Of a stretch of DNA of 33,610 nucleotides, positions 15,376 to 23,889 are shown piece after piece; within the stretch, counting starts at the first letter, position 1, and the number at the start of each line of letters is the position of its first letter. The DNA is taken from the NCBI RefSeq assembly GCF_029168315.1, contig NZ_JARGYD010000019.1, positions 1 through 33,610 of the forward strand, given 5' to 3'. The position numbers and the translations under genes are program-made. Source of the stretch: Psychromarinibacter halotolerans. Its GTDB lineage: Bacteria; Pseudomonadota; Alphaproteobacteria; Rhodobacterales; Rhodobacteraceae. Below the pieces are notes generated by a model. The model had not been told where the DNA came from and did no database searches. It was given only the letters and a program-made list of their open reading frames with translations.

Positions 15376-16761
15376 TCAGCGCGCCCGCGCCGCAGCCCGC
15401 ACGGTGCGGGTGCCCAGCTTTTTCTCGATATGTTCGATGACCCGCGTCGCGATCTCTTGCCCGGTGACCTTTTCGATGCCCTCGAGCCCGGGGGACGAGT
15501 TCACCTCCAGCACCTTCGGGCCGTTGTCGCTGCGCAGCAGGTCAACGCCCGCAAAGTCCAGCCGCATCGCCTTGGCGGCCCGAAGCGCGGTTTCCCGTTC
15601 CTGCCGGGTGATCTTGACCGCGGTCGCGGTGCCGCCCTGATGCAGGTTCGACCGGAAGTCGCCCGGCGTCCCCTGCCGCCGCATCGACGCGACGACCTTG
15701 CCGCCCAGCACGACGCAGCGAATGTCCTCGCCCGAGGCTTCCTTGACGAAATGCTGCACAAGGAAATCGGCCCGCAGCCCGCGAAAGGCGGAAATCACGC
15801 TGTCGGCGGCCTTGCGCGTTTCGGCCAGAACCACGCCCTTGCCCTGCGTGCTTTCCAGCAGCTTCAGGATCACCGGCGCATCGCCGACGAGGTTGATCAG
15901 GTTCTTGGAGTCCTTCGGGCTACGGGCGAATGCGGTGTCGGGCATCCCGATCCGGTGGCGCGCCAGCACCTGATGCGCGTGTAGCTTGTCGCGCGAGACC
16001 GAGATCCCCTCGGACCCGGTCAGACAGAACGTGCCCATTCCTTCGAACTGGCGGACCACGGCGGTGCCGTAGTTGGTGATCGACGCGCCGATGCGGGGGA
16101 TGATCGCGTCGTAATGCGGCAGCTTGCGGCCGTCATAATGCACTTCGCCGCCGACACCCTGAATGTGCATGTAGCAGCGCGAGGTATCGATAACCTCCAT
16201 CGTGTGGCCGCGTGCCTCGGCGGCGGTGACCAGCCGCTTGCTGGAATAGTTGTCCGGCTCGCGCGTCAGGATCGCCATGCGCAGCACGCGCTTGGTCCAT
16301 TTCGAGCGCGGGATCGCACGGTATTCGTCAAAGCTCAGTTCGGGCTGCTGGAAACTTGCGGACGGGGCCACCTGCACGTCGTCCTGCAGCGCCGAGCGGC
16401 CCAGCAGCATCCGGTAGGCCATGCCGCTGCGGTCGGTCAGCGAAATCTCGATCGGCCAGCTGCGACCGCCGATGGCGATGTCGGTTTCGATGACATACCG
16501 ATACTCGGTCTCGCCGTTCGAAGAGGTCACCTCGCGCTGGTCCTTCAGCGGGGCAGAGCACATGATCTCCAGCTTCGGGTCGTCGGGGTTCGGATGGATA
16601 CCGAAGCGGACCATCGGCTTGTCGGCGGGGCCGAAGGGTTCGATCGCGAAGGCATGAAGCGCCGACGTCCGCGCGCCGGTGTCGACCTTCGCCTTCACCG
16701 CCGGCAGCCCTAGCTCGGGCAACGCAAGCCATTCTTCCCAGCCCAAGGTAAACCCTGTCAT
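15376..16761 (-). CDS. RimB-like protease fused to RimK-type glutamate ligase
   Basis: This 461-residue protein has two domains. Residues about 1-145 form a retropepsin-like domain of the so-called ATP-dependent zinc protease family (DUF785, RimB), with the catalytic Asp27-Thr-Gly-Ala (VDTGARTSALHA) and a GMAYRMLLGRSAL strand typical of aspartic proteases. Residues about 160-461 match full-length RimK: an N-terminal domain (MAILTREPDNYSS) and ATP-grasp motifs (VILKLLESTQGKGVVL, DFLVQHFVKEASGEDIRCVV, LEVNSSPGLEGIEK). RimK ligates glutamates to the C-terminus of ribosomal protein S6; RimB trims them in Pseudomonas. A GAGGACG precedes the ATG at 16761; an upstream in-frame ATG at 16800 would add 13 residues. 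The exact target of this enzyme is inferred. Confidence 0.88.
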   Translation of the reverse strand: MTGFTLGWEEWLALPELGLPAVKAKVDTGARTSALHAFAIEPFGPADKPMVRFGIHPNPDDPKLEIMCSAPLKDQREVTSSNGETEYRYVIETDIAIGGRSWPIEISLTDRSGMAYRMLLGRSALQDDVQVAPSASFQQPELSFDEYRAIPRSKWTKRVLRMAILTREPDNYSSKRLVTAAEARGHTMEVIDTSRCYMHIQGVGGEVHYDGRKLPHYDAIIPRIGASITNYGTAVVRQFEGMGTFCLTGSEGISVSRDKLHAHQVLARHRIGMPDTAFARSPKDSKNLINLVGDAPVILKLLESTQGKGVVLAETRKAADSVISAFRGLRADFLVQHFVKEASGEDIRCVVLGGKVVASMRRQGTPGDFRSNLHQGGTATAVKITRQERETALRAAKAMRLDFAGVDLLRSDNGPKVLEVNSSPGLEGIEKVTGQEIATRVIEHIEKKLGTRTVRAAARAR

Positions 16762-16910
16762 GTCACGTCCTCGCGAATAGATTGTCTTTGCGCGCCACAA
16801 CGCGGCGGCACGGATTCAACACGCCTGAAGGCGGCCCTGTTGCCAGAGACATGTAGCACGCGCCATGACGATTTCATGAAATCCGGCGCCGCAGGCACGA
16901 AAGCCGCCTG

Positions 16911-16967
16911 CTTCTTCTCTTCCGAAATACCTCGGGGGAGTCGCGCAGCGACGGGGGCAGCGCCCCC
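16911..16967 (+). repeat. 57-bp dispersed REP-like element, copy 2
   Basis: This copy matches 2967-3023 at 54 of 57 positions, in the same orientation on the plus strand. It lies 12 bp beyond the accA stop codon and upstream of the RimB-RimK gene, but runs opposite to both. Copy 1 runs in the same direction as its neighbouring gene, so orientation relative to transcription is not fixed. Confidence 0.75.
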
Positions 16968-16979
16968 ATCGGACCGGCG

Positions 16980-17942
<963 letters not shown>

Positions 17943-18016
17943 GTATGGTCCCTGCGAGTGAGCGGTTGCGGGCTATATGACGTTGCCGGGCGTTCTTTGC
18001 AACGGGCGGAACGGCG

Positions 18017-18721
18017 TCACACGCCGCGCGTGATGCCGCCGTCGATGCGCAGGTTCTGCCCCGTGACATAGCGCCCCTCGGGTCCGGCCAGATACGAGAT
18101 CAGCCCCGACACCTCTGCCATCGTCCCGGCGCGGCCCAAGGGGACCGGCGCAAGCCGTTCGTCGTTGTGGGGGCGGCTGTCGATAAAGCCGGGCAGGATG
18201 TTGTTCACCGTGATGTTGTCCGGGCCGTGCTTGTCGGCCAGCAGCTTGGTGAAATTCCCCAGCGCCGCGCGGAACACGCCAGAAGTCGGGAACCGGGGGT
18301 CGGGTTCATAGGCGGCGAAGGTCGAGATGTTGACGATCGCGCCGCCGCCGGTCTCGGCCATGATCGGCACGACCAGACGGCAGGGGCGGATCACGTTCAG
18401 CAAGTAGGCTTCCATCCCGCGGTGCCAGTCCTCGTCCGTGATATCCAGAACGCCGCCCTTCGGCCCGTCGCCCGCCGAGTTCACCAGCACGTCGATGCGG
18501 CCCCATGCCTGCATCGCGCGGTCGACCAGCGCCTGATGCGTCGCGGGGTCAAGGTTGCTGCCCGTCACGCCGACGCCGCCAAGTTCCTCTGCCAGCGCCT
18601 CTCCCTTGCCCGAGGACGACAGGATCGCGACGCAGAAGCCATCCGACGCCAGCCGCCGTGCCGCGTCGGCGCCCATGCCAGAGCCCCCGGCGGTGATCAG
18701 TGCTACTTTCTGCTCGGTCAT
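18017..18721 (-). CDS. SDR-family protein lacking the usual catalytic Tyr and Lys
   Basis: The 234-residue protein has the short-chain dehydrogenase fold. The nucleotide-binding turn is TAGGSGMG (10-17, with Ala replacing the first Gly), NSAG is at 81-84, Ser133 lies in NIST, and LPGFIDS follows near 176. The YxxxK pair expected 13 to 18 residues after Ser133 is absent; the aligned stretch reads FPTSGVFRAA, with Ser147 and Arg151. Related SDRs with this pattern exist, so it is not a sequencing artefact. It may bind NAD(P) and use another acid-base group, or act non-catalytically. I chose the start at 18721 because GAGGAGGA lies just upstream. It is divergent from the AraC-type regulator, with 119 bp between starts. 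Confidence 0.85.
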   Translation of the reverse strand: MTEQKVALITAGGSGMGADAARRLASDGFCVAILSSSGKGEALAEELGGVGVTGSNLDPATHQALVDRAMQAWGRIDVLVNSAGDGPKGGVLDITDEDWHRGMEAYLLNVIRPCRLVVPIMAETGGGAIVNISTFAAYEPDPRFPTSGVFRAALGNFTKLLADKHGPDNITVNNILPGFIDSRPHNDERLAPVPLGRAGTMAEVSGLISYLAGPEGRYVTGQNLRIDGGITRGV

Positions 18722-18840
18722 GTTGTGTCCTCCTCTGCGACGGCGGGAAAGTTGCACCTCGCGCGCGGGGCTGCAAGTCGGCAAGATTTGCGAACACGGG
18801 GCAGGGCACAACGGCGCCGGAACGAACCGGAGGACATGAC

Positions 18841-19683
18841 ATGGCGGGACGCTACGAGGACAGGCTGCTGCGGGTGCTGGACTATATCCACGACAACCCC
18901 GCGGGCGACCTGTCGCTGGACGCGTTGGCCGACGTCGCCGCGATGTCGCGATTTCACTGGCACCGCGTGTTCTGCGCGATGACCGGCGAGACCTGCGCGC
19001 AGGCGGTACGGCGGCTGCGCCTGCACCGCGCCGCCGGCTGGCTGATCCATTCCGACTGGACGCTGGACACGGTGGCCGAGCGGGCGGGGTACGCCAGCAA
19101 GCAAAGCTTCTACCGGGCTTTCGGCGAGGCGTTCGGCATGTCGCCCGGGGCGTTCCGAAACCGCGGCGAATTTCGGTCGCCGCTTCTGAAGCCACAGAAA
19201 GGAACCTACCCCGTGTTTCCCATCGAGATCATGACCCAGCCCGCCCGCCGCCTTGCCGGCCTCCCTCATCGGGGCGACTACATGGACGTCGCCGAAAAGT
19301 TCGAGAAATGCGCGATGCTGTTCGCGACCCGCGCGCTGTGGCCGCATGGCAGCCAGATGATCGGCGTCTACTACGACGACCCCGATGCGGTGGCCGAGCC
19401 CGACCTGCGCAGCTTCGCGGGGATCAGCGTCGATGACGGCGCTGCCGTGGATGCGCCGCTGGAAGAACTGCGTTTGCCCGGCGGGCGCTATGCTGTGATG
19501 CACTACAAGGGCCCGTATCCGGGGCTGAAGGCGGCCTATGCCCACCTGTACGGCACATGGTTGCCCGATGCGGGCGAGGAACTGGGCGATCACCCGCCGG
19601 TCGAGATTTATCTGAATGCCCCCGTCGACACCGCGCCAGAGGACCTGCTGACAGAGGTCTGTGTGCCGCTCAGGTCGCGGTAA
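18841..19683 (+). CDS. AraC-family regulator with GyrI-like C-terminal domain
   Basis: The 280-residue protein joins an N-terminal AraC DNA-binding domain (about 8-105) to a C-terminal GyrI-like effector domain (about 125-280). The AraC part shows both helix-turn-helix units: LDALADVAAMSRFHWHRVF and LDTVAERAGYASKQSFYRAFGEAFGMSPGAF. The C-terminal part contains the GyrI hallmarks GGRYAVMHYKGPYPGL and VEIYLNAP. Rob/SbmC-like proteins of this layout bind small hydrophobic molecules and often control stress or efflux genes. GGAGGA lies 6 bp upstream of the ATG. The divergent SDR gene is the likeliest target by position. The 3' end overlaps the convergent LysE-type gene by 14 bp. Confidence 0.9.
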   Translation: MAGRYEDRLLRVLDYIHDNPAGDLSLDALADVAAMSRFHWHRVFCAMTGETCAQAVRRLRLHRAAGWLIHSDWTLDTVAERAGYASKQSFYRAFGEAFGMSPGAFRNRGEFRSPLLKPQKGTYPVFPIEIMTQPARRLAGLPHRGDYMDVAEKFEKCAMLFATRALWPHGSQMIGVYYDDPDAVAEPDLRSFAGISVDDGAAVDAPLEELRLPGGRYAVMHYKGPYPGLKAAYAHLYGTWLPDAGEELGDHPPVEIYLNAPVDTAPEDLLTEVCVPLRSR

Positions 19684-20269
19684 GCAGGACCGGGATCAGG
19701 GACAGCACCAGCAGCCCCGCCATCGTCCAGTTGAAGGCGCGGATGCGGGCGGGCTTGTCCAGAAGCCGCCGGGCCTGTTGTCCGGCGGCGGCCCACAGGC
19801 TGATCACCGGAAGCGAGATCACCGCGAAGGTGGCGATGACCAGTCCGATCGCGGGCAGATCCCGCCCCGGCGCGTACAGCGTGATCGCCGCCAGAACCAT
19901 CGTCCACGCCTTCGGGTTCACCCACTGGAACAGCGCCGCCTGCAGGCTGGTCATTGGCCGCCCCTCGGCCGCGCCGTGTTCGGGCGGGGCTGCATTGGCG
20001 ATCTTCCACGCCAGCCACAGCAAGTAGGTCACGCTAAGCGCGGTCAGGATCGTGTGCAGCGCCGGGAACAGGTCGAACGCGCGGGCCAGTCCAAGACCCA
20101 CCAGCAGGTTCATCACCGCTACGCCCGCCGCGATCCCAAGGATGTGGGGGATCGTGCGGCGGTAGCCAAAGTTCGCACCAGACGCGAGCAGCATCAGGTT
20201 GTTCGGGCCGGGCGTTCCGGTCTGAACCAGCGCGAACAGCGCGAGGGCGGGAAGGTATGCGGTATCCAT
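19670..20269 (-). CDS. LysE/RhtB-family amino acid exporter
   Basis: The 199-residue membrane protein has about six hydrophobic segments and the family's N-terminal motif QTGTPGPNNLMLLASGANFG, together with FQWVNPKAW in the middle. LysE/RhtB proteins export amino acids such as lysine, threonine, homoserine or cysteine; the substrate here is not evident. I chose the start at 20269 because MDTAYLPALALFALVQ is the normal N-terminus; an ATG 23 codons further upstream would overlap the asnC promoter region. The gene is divergent from an AsnC-type regulator with 83 bp between the starts, the classic layout for an exporter controlled by an amino-acid-sensing regulator. Confidence 0.92.
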   Translation of the reverse strand: MDTAYLPALALFALVQTGTPGPNNLMLLASGANFGYRRTIPHILGIAAGVAVMNLLVGLGLARAFDLFPALHTILTALSVTYLLWLAWKIANAAPPEHGAAEGRPMTSLQAALFQWVNPKAWTMVLAAITLYAPGRDLPAIGLVIATFAVISLPVISLWAAAGQQARRLLDKPARIRAFNWTMAGLLVLSLIPVLLTAT

Positions 20270-20316
20270 GGGCCGCAATATTCCACGGCTTAGGCCGCAC
20301 AGGGTTGCGATTTGCA

Positions 20317-20347
20317 TTGCCTTGTACGGAGAAATCACAACTATTAT
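20317..20347 (+). promoter_or_regulatory. Candidate promoter giving a leaderless asnC transcript
   Basis: TATTAT at 20342-20347 fits a -10 box and ends 5 bp before the ATG at 20353. A possible -35 TTGCCT lies at 20317-20322, with a long 19-bp spacer. No ribosome binding site is visible. Transcription would start at or beside the start codon. Confidence 0.35.
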
Positions 20348-20352
20348 CGGTC

Positions 20353-20796
20353 ATGGACCGCATCGACGAGCTTATATTGCGCATTCTGTCTCGTGATGGG
20401 CGCATCAGCAACATCACCCTTGCCGCGCAGGTCGGGCTGTCTGCCTCTGCCTGCCTGCGCCGGGTGCAGGAACTGGAACGCTCGGGCATCATCAAAGGCT
20501 ACCGCGCCGTGCTGGACGCGGTTCAGCTTGGCCACGGCTTCACGGCCTATGTCGGTGTCGGGCTGTCGAACCACGGATCGGCGGCGCTGGACGCGTTCGA
20601 GCGCGCGATGCGGCGGGCGCCGGAGGTCCGCGAATTGCACAACACAACCGGTACTATCGAGTACCTGATGCGGATCGAGTGCACCGACCTTGCGGCTTAC
20701 CAGCATTTTCACCGCGAGGTGCTGGGGGCCCAGCCGATGGTCAGCGCGATCACCACTTACGTCATCATGGGCAGCCCGAAGGACGAACGGGCCTGA
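20353..20796 (+). CDS. Lrp/AsnC-family transcriptional regulator
   Basis: The 147-residue protein has the standard length and both domains of the Lrp/AsnC family. The N-terminal helix-turn-helix (about 19-42) reads ISNITLAAQVGLSASACLRR followed by VQELERSGIIKGY. The C-terminal ligand-binding RAM domain (about 60-140) contains VRELHNTTGTIEYLMRIEC. Such proteins bind amino acids and form octamers that wrap DNA. The divergent LysE-type exporter is the probable target, and autoregulation is common in this family. An in-frame ATG at 20257 exists, but similarity begins at MDRIDELILRIL. Confidence 0.93.
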   Translation: MDRIDELILRILSRDGRISNITLAAQVGLSASACLRRVQELERSGIIKGYRAVLDAVQLGHGFTAYVGVGLSNHGSAALDAFERAMRRAPEVRELHNTTGTIEYLMRIECTDLAAYQHFHREVLGAQPMVSAITTYVIMGSPKDERA

Positions 20797-20799
20797 GGC

Positions 20800-20818
20800 T
20801 GCATGTGCTTAACATGCA
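20800..20818. promoter_or_regulatory. Perfect 7-bp inverted repeat downstream of asnC
   Basis: TGCATGT (20800-20806) and ACATGCA (20812-20818) form a perfect inverted repeat with a 5-base spacer, 4 bp beyond the asnC stop codon. It is AT-richer than its surroundings and lacks a T-run, so it fits a protein-binding site better than a terminator. It lies 134 bp upstream of the RTX gene. Confidence 0.4.
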
Positions 20819-20892
20819 ACTTAACGGCGCTAGTCCGGAAACCCATACCAGCTTTTTTGCCGCCTCGGGTCTAAGATCCGCGCCGATTTGAT

Positions 20893-20939
20893 CCGGCGAT
20901 TTGCCGGTTTGGCAATGGCCCGTTTCGCGGGCATTTTTT
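20893..20939 (+). terminator. Tandem hairpins with T-run just before the RTX gene
   Basis: CCGGC/GCCGG (20893-20897 with 20903-20907) is followed by GCCCG-TTTCG-CGGGC (20918-20932), then A and six T (20934-20939). The ribosome binding site AAGGAGG begins at 20940. The element may end the asnC transcript or act as a leader attenuator for the RTX gene. Confidence 0.55.
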
Positions 20940-20951
20940 AAGGAGGCAATC

Positions 20952-22601
20952 ATGGCAGTGCAGCACACGGGAAGCTCGACGACGGGGATCGTCGTCTCGG
21001 CAAGCGGTGACACCTGGTATACGCGGGAAGGCTTTTACGTAGCGTCAGACCTGGACGGGTTCGACGCTGTTGATTTCGATAACTTGGAATATTTCCTCGA
21101 GGGGGACATCTTTGCGGGGGACGACGGCATCGTCTCGTATTCCGGCACGTACGACTTCGACATCGTGATCAGCGCGAACGCGTCGGTGAACGCCGGCGGC
21201 GACGGGATTCAGCTTTTCGGAGACTCGGTCAATGACTCGGGCCACGATATCGTCAACCATGGAAGCATCACGGGAATGAACGGCGAAGGCGTGGATGTGC
21301 GCGCCAGGCTCTCGTCGCTGGTCAATTACGGCGAGCTTACCGCGTCATCTGCCGCAGCGTATTTCGTAGGCGAGGGCAACGTAGTAATCAATCATGGGGA
21401 AGTGACGTCCCGCGACTACTACGCGGCGGGGGTGATCGGCGACGACGCGCGCGTGTTGAATTACGGGTCTATGAAAGGCAGCGACGAAAGCGCCGTTATT
21501 TATGTGAGTGGCGATGATACACAGGTCGTAAATGCTGGCACCTTGGCTGGAGGGACCGGCATTACCCTCACCAACGTAAGCACTTCAGCCACCGCCCAGA
21601 ATTCGGGTCTCATCTTTGCGCAAGTGGTCGGCGTTGGGCTTTATGGTGACGGCGACGCGGCTGTGCTGGAGCTTTCGAATTCCGGCGAGATCCGCGTTGC
21701 AGGCGGCGGCCTTGCAATCGAGGGCGATGAAGCCACGCAAATGATTTACAACACCGGCGTCATCGAAGGCCGGATCGAATTGGGTGACGGCAACGACGTG
21801 TACGACGGTCGCGGCGGCACGCTGATCGGCGTTGTCGACGGCGGCGGCGGGGCCGACAGCTATTGGGTCGACGACAGCACCACGTTCGTCTTCGAAGCGC
21901 CGGGCGGCGGGGTGGACACGGTTTATGCCTCGGTCGACTTCACGCTTGGCGATTTCGTCGAGAACCTGACGCTGATCGGGGCGACCGACATCGACGGGAC
22001 GGGCAACAGTTCAAAGAACGTGGTGGTCGGCAACACGGGCGAAAACGACATTTCGGGCGAGGGGTCGCGCGATACGCTGTCGGGCGGCGCCGGCAACGAT
22101 ACCGTGGATGGCGGACGCGGCGACGACGTGCTGGACGGCGACGCGGGCGACGACATCCTGCTGGGCCGCGCTGGGGTCGACATCATGGACGGCGGCGAAG
22201 GCGACGACTTTTTGTTCGGCGGGCTCGGCGGCGACATCATGCTGGGCAACGACGGCAACGACACGCTGAAGGGCGGGCTTGGCTCTGACACGATGACCGG
22301 CGGCGAGGGGCAGGACAGCTTCGTGTTCAGCCGGGTGTCCGACAGCCCCTCTGGCGGTTCTGATATCGTGCTGGACTTCACGCCGGGGACCGACGTTCTG
22401 GACTTCACCGAAATGCTGTCGGGGACGTTCGACCTGTCGATCCTTGGGGCCTATACAGGGTCGGGACCAAGCATCCGGACCAACGAGAACAGCTATGGCG
22501 ATACCATCGTTTTCGTGGATGCCGATGGCGACGGCGGCACCGATATGCGCATCGAGCTGAATTTGGTGACCGGCGTGACCGAAAGCGATTTCCTTCTGTG
22601 A
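20952..22601 (+). CDS. Secreted RTX-type calcium-binding protein with beta-helix-like N-terminal half
   Basis: The 549-residue acidic protein has no N-terminal signal peptide, as expected for type I secretion. Residues about 95-285 contain repeated N-x-G-x-I/L units (VNHGSITG, VNYGELTA, INHGEVTS, LNYGSMKG, VNAGTLAG, YNTGVIEG), a pattern of beta-helical adhesins. Residues 377-457 hold nine unbroken RTX nonapeptides of the GGxGxDxxx type, which bind calcium outside the cell. The C-terminus resembles serralysin-type type I signals and ends in Asp and hydrophobic residues (ESDFLL). A strong AAGGAGG at 20940-20946 fixes the start. No transporter genes (ABC exporter, membrane fusion protein) lie in the window. 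No enzymatic domain was recognised; an adhesion or surface-layer role is a guess. Confidence 0.85.
   Translation: MAVQHTGSSTTGIVVSASGDTWYTREGFYVASDLDGFDAVDFDNLEYFLEGDIFAGDDGIVSYSGTYDFDIVISANASVNAGGDGIQLFGDSVNDSGHDIVNHGSITGMNGEGVDVRARLSSLVNYGELTASSAAAYFVGEGNVVINHGEVTSRDYYAAGVIGDDARVLNYGSMKGSDESAVIYVSGDDTQVVNAGTLAGGTGITLTNVSTSATAQNSGLIFAQVVGVGLYGDGDAAVLELSNSGEIRVAGGGLAIEGDEATQMIYNTGVIEGRIELGDGNDVYDGRGGTLIGVVDGGGGADSYWVDDSTTFVFEAPGGGVDTVYASVDFTLGDFVENLTLIGATDIDGTGNSSKNVVVGNTGENDISGEGSRDTLSGGAGNDTVDGGRGDDVLDGDAGDDILLGRAGVDIMDGGEGDDFLFGGLGGDIMLGNDGNDTLKGGLGSDTMTGGEGQDSFVFSRVSDSPSGGSDIVLDFTPGTDVLDFTEMLSGTFDLSILGAYTGSGPSIRTNENSYGDTIVFVDADGDGGTDMRIELNLVTGVTESDFLL
22080..22322 (+). repeat. Nine tandem RTX nonapeptide-coding repeats
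   Basis: These bases encode nine consecutive 9-residue units, from SGGAGNDTV to TGGEGQDSF, following the pattern GGxGxDxxx. Units 3, 4 and 7 replace a Gly of the first pair (GDAGDD, GRAGVD, GNDGND) but keep the Asp. Calcium binding to such arrays forms a parallel beta-roll. Confidence 0.9.
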
Positions 22602-22607
22602 CGGTCC

Positions 22608-22634
22608 GCGCCGCCCGACCCGGTCAGGCGGCGC
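22608..22634. terminator. Hairpin between the convergent RTX and mcl1 genes
   Basis: An 8-bp stem, GCGCCGCC (22608-22615) with GGCGGCGC (22627-22634), overlaps the 3' end of mcl1 and begins 6 bp after the RTX stop. It could serve both strands, though no T-run follows on either side. Confidence 0.45.
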
Positions 22635-23583
22635 CGATCATCTCGGCCTGGCGCACGATCACCTCGGCCTGCTTGATCGAGGCGATGTCGACCAGCCGGC
22701 CCTTGTAGACCGTCGCGCCCGATCCGCTGGCCTTGGCGTCTTCCATCGCGGCAAGGATCTCGCGCGCTTCGGTGACCTTCTCGGCGGACGGGGTGAAGAC
22801 CTCGTTCGCCAAGGCGACCTGCTTGGGGTGGATGGCCCATTTGCCGACCATGCCCAGCGTGGCGGACCGGCGCGACTGGGCGATGAACCCATCGTCGTCC
22901 GAGAAGTCGCCGAACGGGCCGTCGACCGGCAGAACGCCGTGGGTGCGGCAGGCGGCGACGATGGCGGCCTGCGCCCAGTGCCACGGGTCCGGCCAGTACC
23001 GCTGGCCCTCGCGCACCATGTAATAGTCTTCCTGCGTGCCGCCGATCCCGGTGGTCTGCATCCCCATCGAGGCGGCGAAATCGGCCGCGCCGAGGCTCAT
23101 GGCCTCAAGGCGCGGGGAGCCGGCGGCGATGTCCTCCACATGCGCGATACCGGCTGCACTTTCTATGATGACTTCGAACTTGATCGGCTTCTCGCGGCCC
23201 GTGGCGCGTTCCGCCGCCGTGACCAGCGCGTCGACCGCGTACAGGTCGGCGGCGCATCCCACCTTGGGGATCATGATGCGGTCCAGCCGGTGCGACGCCT
23301 TCTCGACCACCTCGATCACGTCACGGTACCAATAGGGCGTGTCCAGCCCGTTGATCCGCACCGACAGCGTCTTGTCGCCCCAGTCGATGTCGCCGATCGC
23401 GTCGATCACGTTGGCCCGGGCCTGCACCTTGTCATCGGGCGCGACCGAGTCTTCGAGGTCAAGGTTGATCACGTCCGCCGCGCTGGCTGCCATCTTCTCG
23501 AAGATCGCGGGGCGCGAGCCGGGGCCGAACAGCTGACAGCGGTTCGGACAGGCAGGGGCGGCAGGCTGTATGCGGAAGGACAT
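22624..23583 (-). CDS. mcl1: L-malyl-CoA/beta-methylmalyl-CoA lyase
   Basis: The 319-residue protein closely recalls Mcl1 of Rhodobacter sphaeroides, which cleaves beta-methylmalyl-CoA to glyoxylate and propionyl-CoA and also handles L-malyl-CoA, in the ethylmalonyl-CoA pathway for acetate assimilation. Motifs in order are CQLFGPGSRPAIFEKM, the acidic metal-binding segment INLDLEDSVAPDDK, MIPKVG, the metal-binding Glu in FEVIIESAAGIAHVEDI, the Asp in SLGAADFAASMG, and the C-terminal lid region GMVGKWAIHPKQV. Length and start (MSFRIQPA) agree with the family, and a GAGG precedes the ATG. It is convergent with the RTX gene and divergent from dgcN. Other genes of the ethylmalonyl-CoA pathway are not in the window. 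Confidence 0.93.
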   Translation of the reverse strand: MSFRIQPAAPACPNRCQLFGPGSRPAIFEKMAASAADVINLDLEDSVAPDDKVQARANVIDAIGDIDWGDKTLSVRINGLDTPYWYRDVIEVVEKASHRLDRIMIPKVGCAADLYAVDALVTAAERATGREKPIKFEVIIESAAGIAHVEDIAAGSPRLEAMSLGAADFAASMGMQTTGIGGTQEDYYMVREGQRYWPDPWHWAQAAIVAACRTHGVLPVDGPFGDFSDDDGFIAQSRRSATLGMVGKWAIHPKQVALANEVFTPSAEKVTEAREILAAMEDAKASGSGATVYKGRLVDIASIKQAEVIVRQAEMIGAA

Positions 23584-23889
23584 GGGAACCTCGTCGCAAT
23601 AAGATTTCAAGTTCGGCGCAGATCTTGGTATATTGTTACCTTCGCGTCCGCAACCCGGTTTTTCGACACCGCCGCTCGGGGCAGCAGGTCCGCGCGCTAA
23701 GCCGTGCGCGCATCGGTGTTTTCAAACTGCACATCTTTCGAGCAAGCGACGATCTGCCGGAGAATCTTCGCACATCTCGGGGAAACGACGCAGAGATTTG
23801 CGCGCCGGCCCTGCAAACCGGCGAACTTGGCAAACATCCTCGACATGCCTGTCGTTAGACTATGTCGTCAGAAAACGGAGAAACGCGCA
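23584..23889. other. Divergent intergenic region between mcl1 and dgcN
   Basis: This 306-bp spacer holds the promoters of two divergent genes. TATACC-like bases on the minus strand near 23627-23636 could be the mcl1 -10 region. Three direct hexamers, GCAAAC (23813), GCGAAC (23821) and GCAAAC (23830), stand upstream of dgcN. GGAG at 23877-23880 is the likely dgcN ribosome binding site. No small gene was convincing. Confidence 0.5.
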
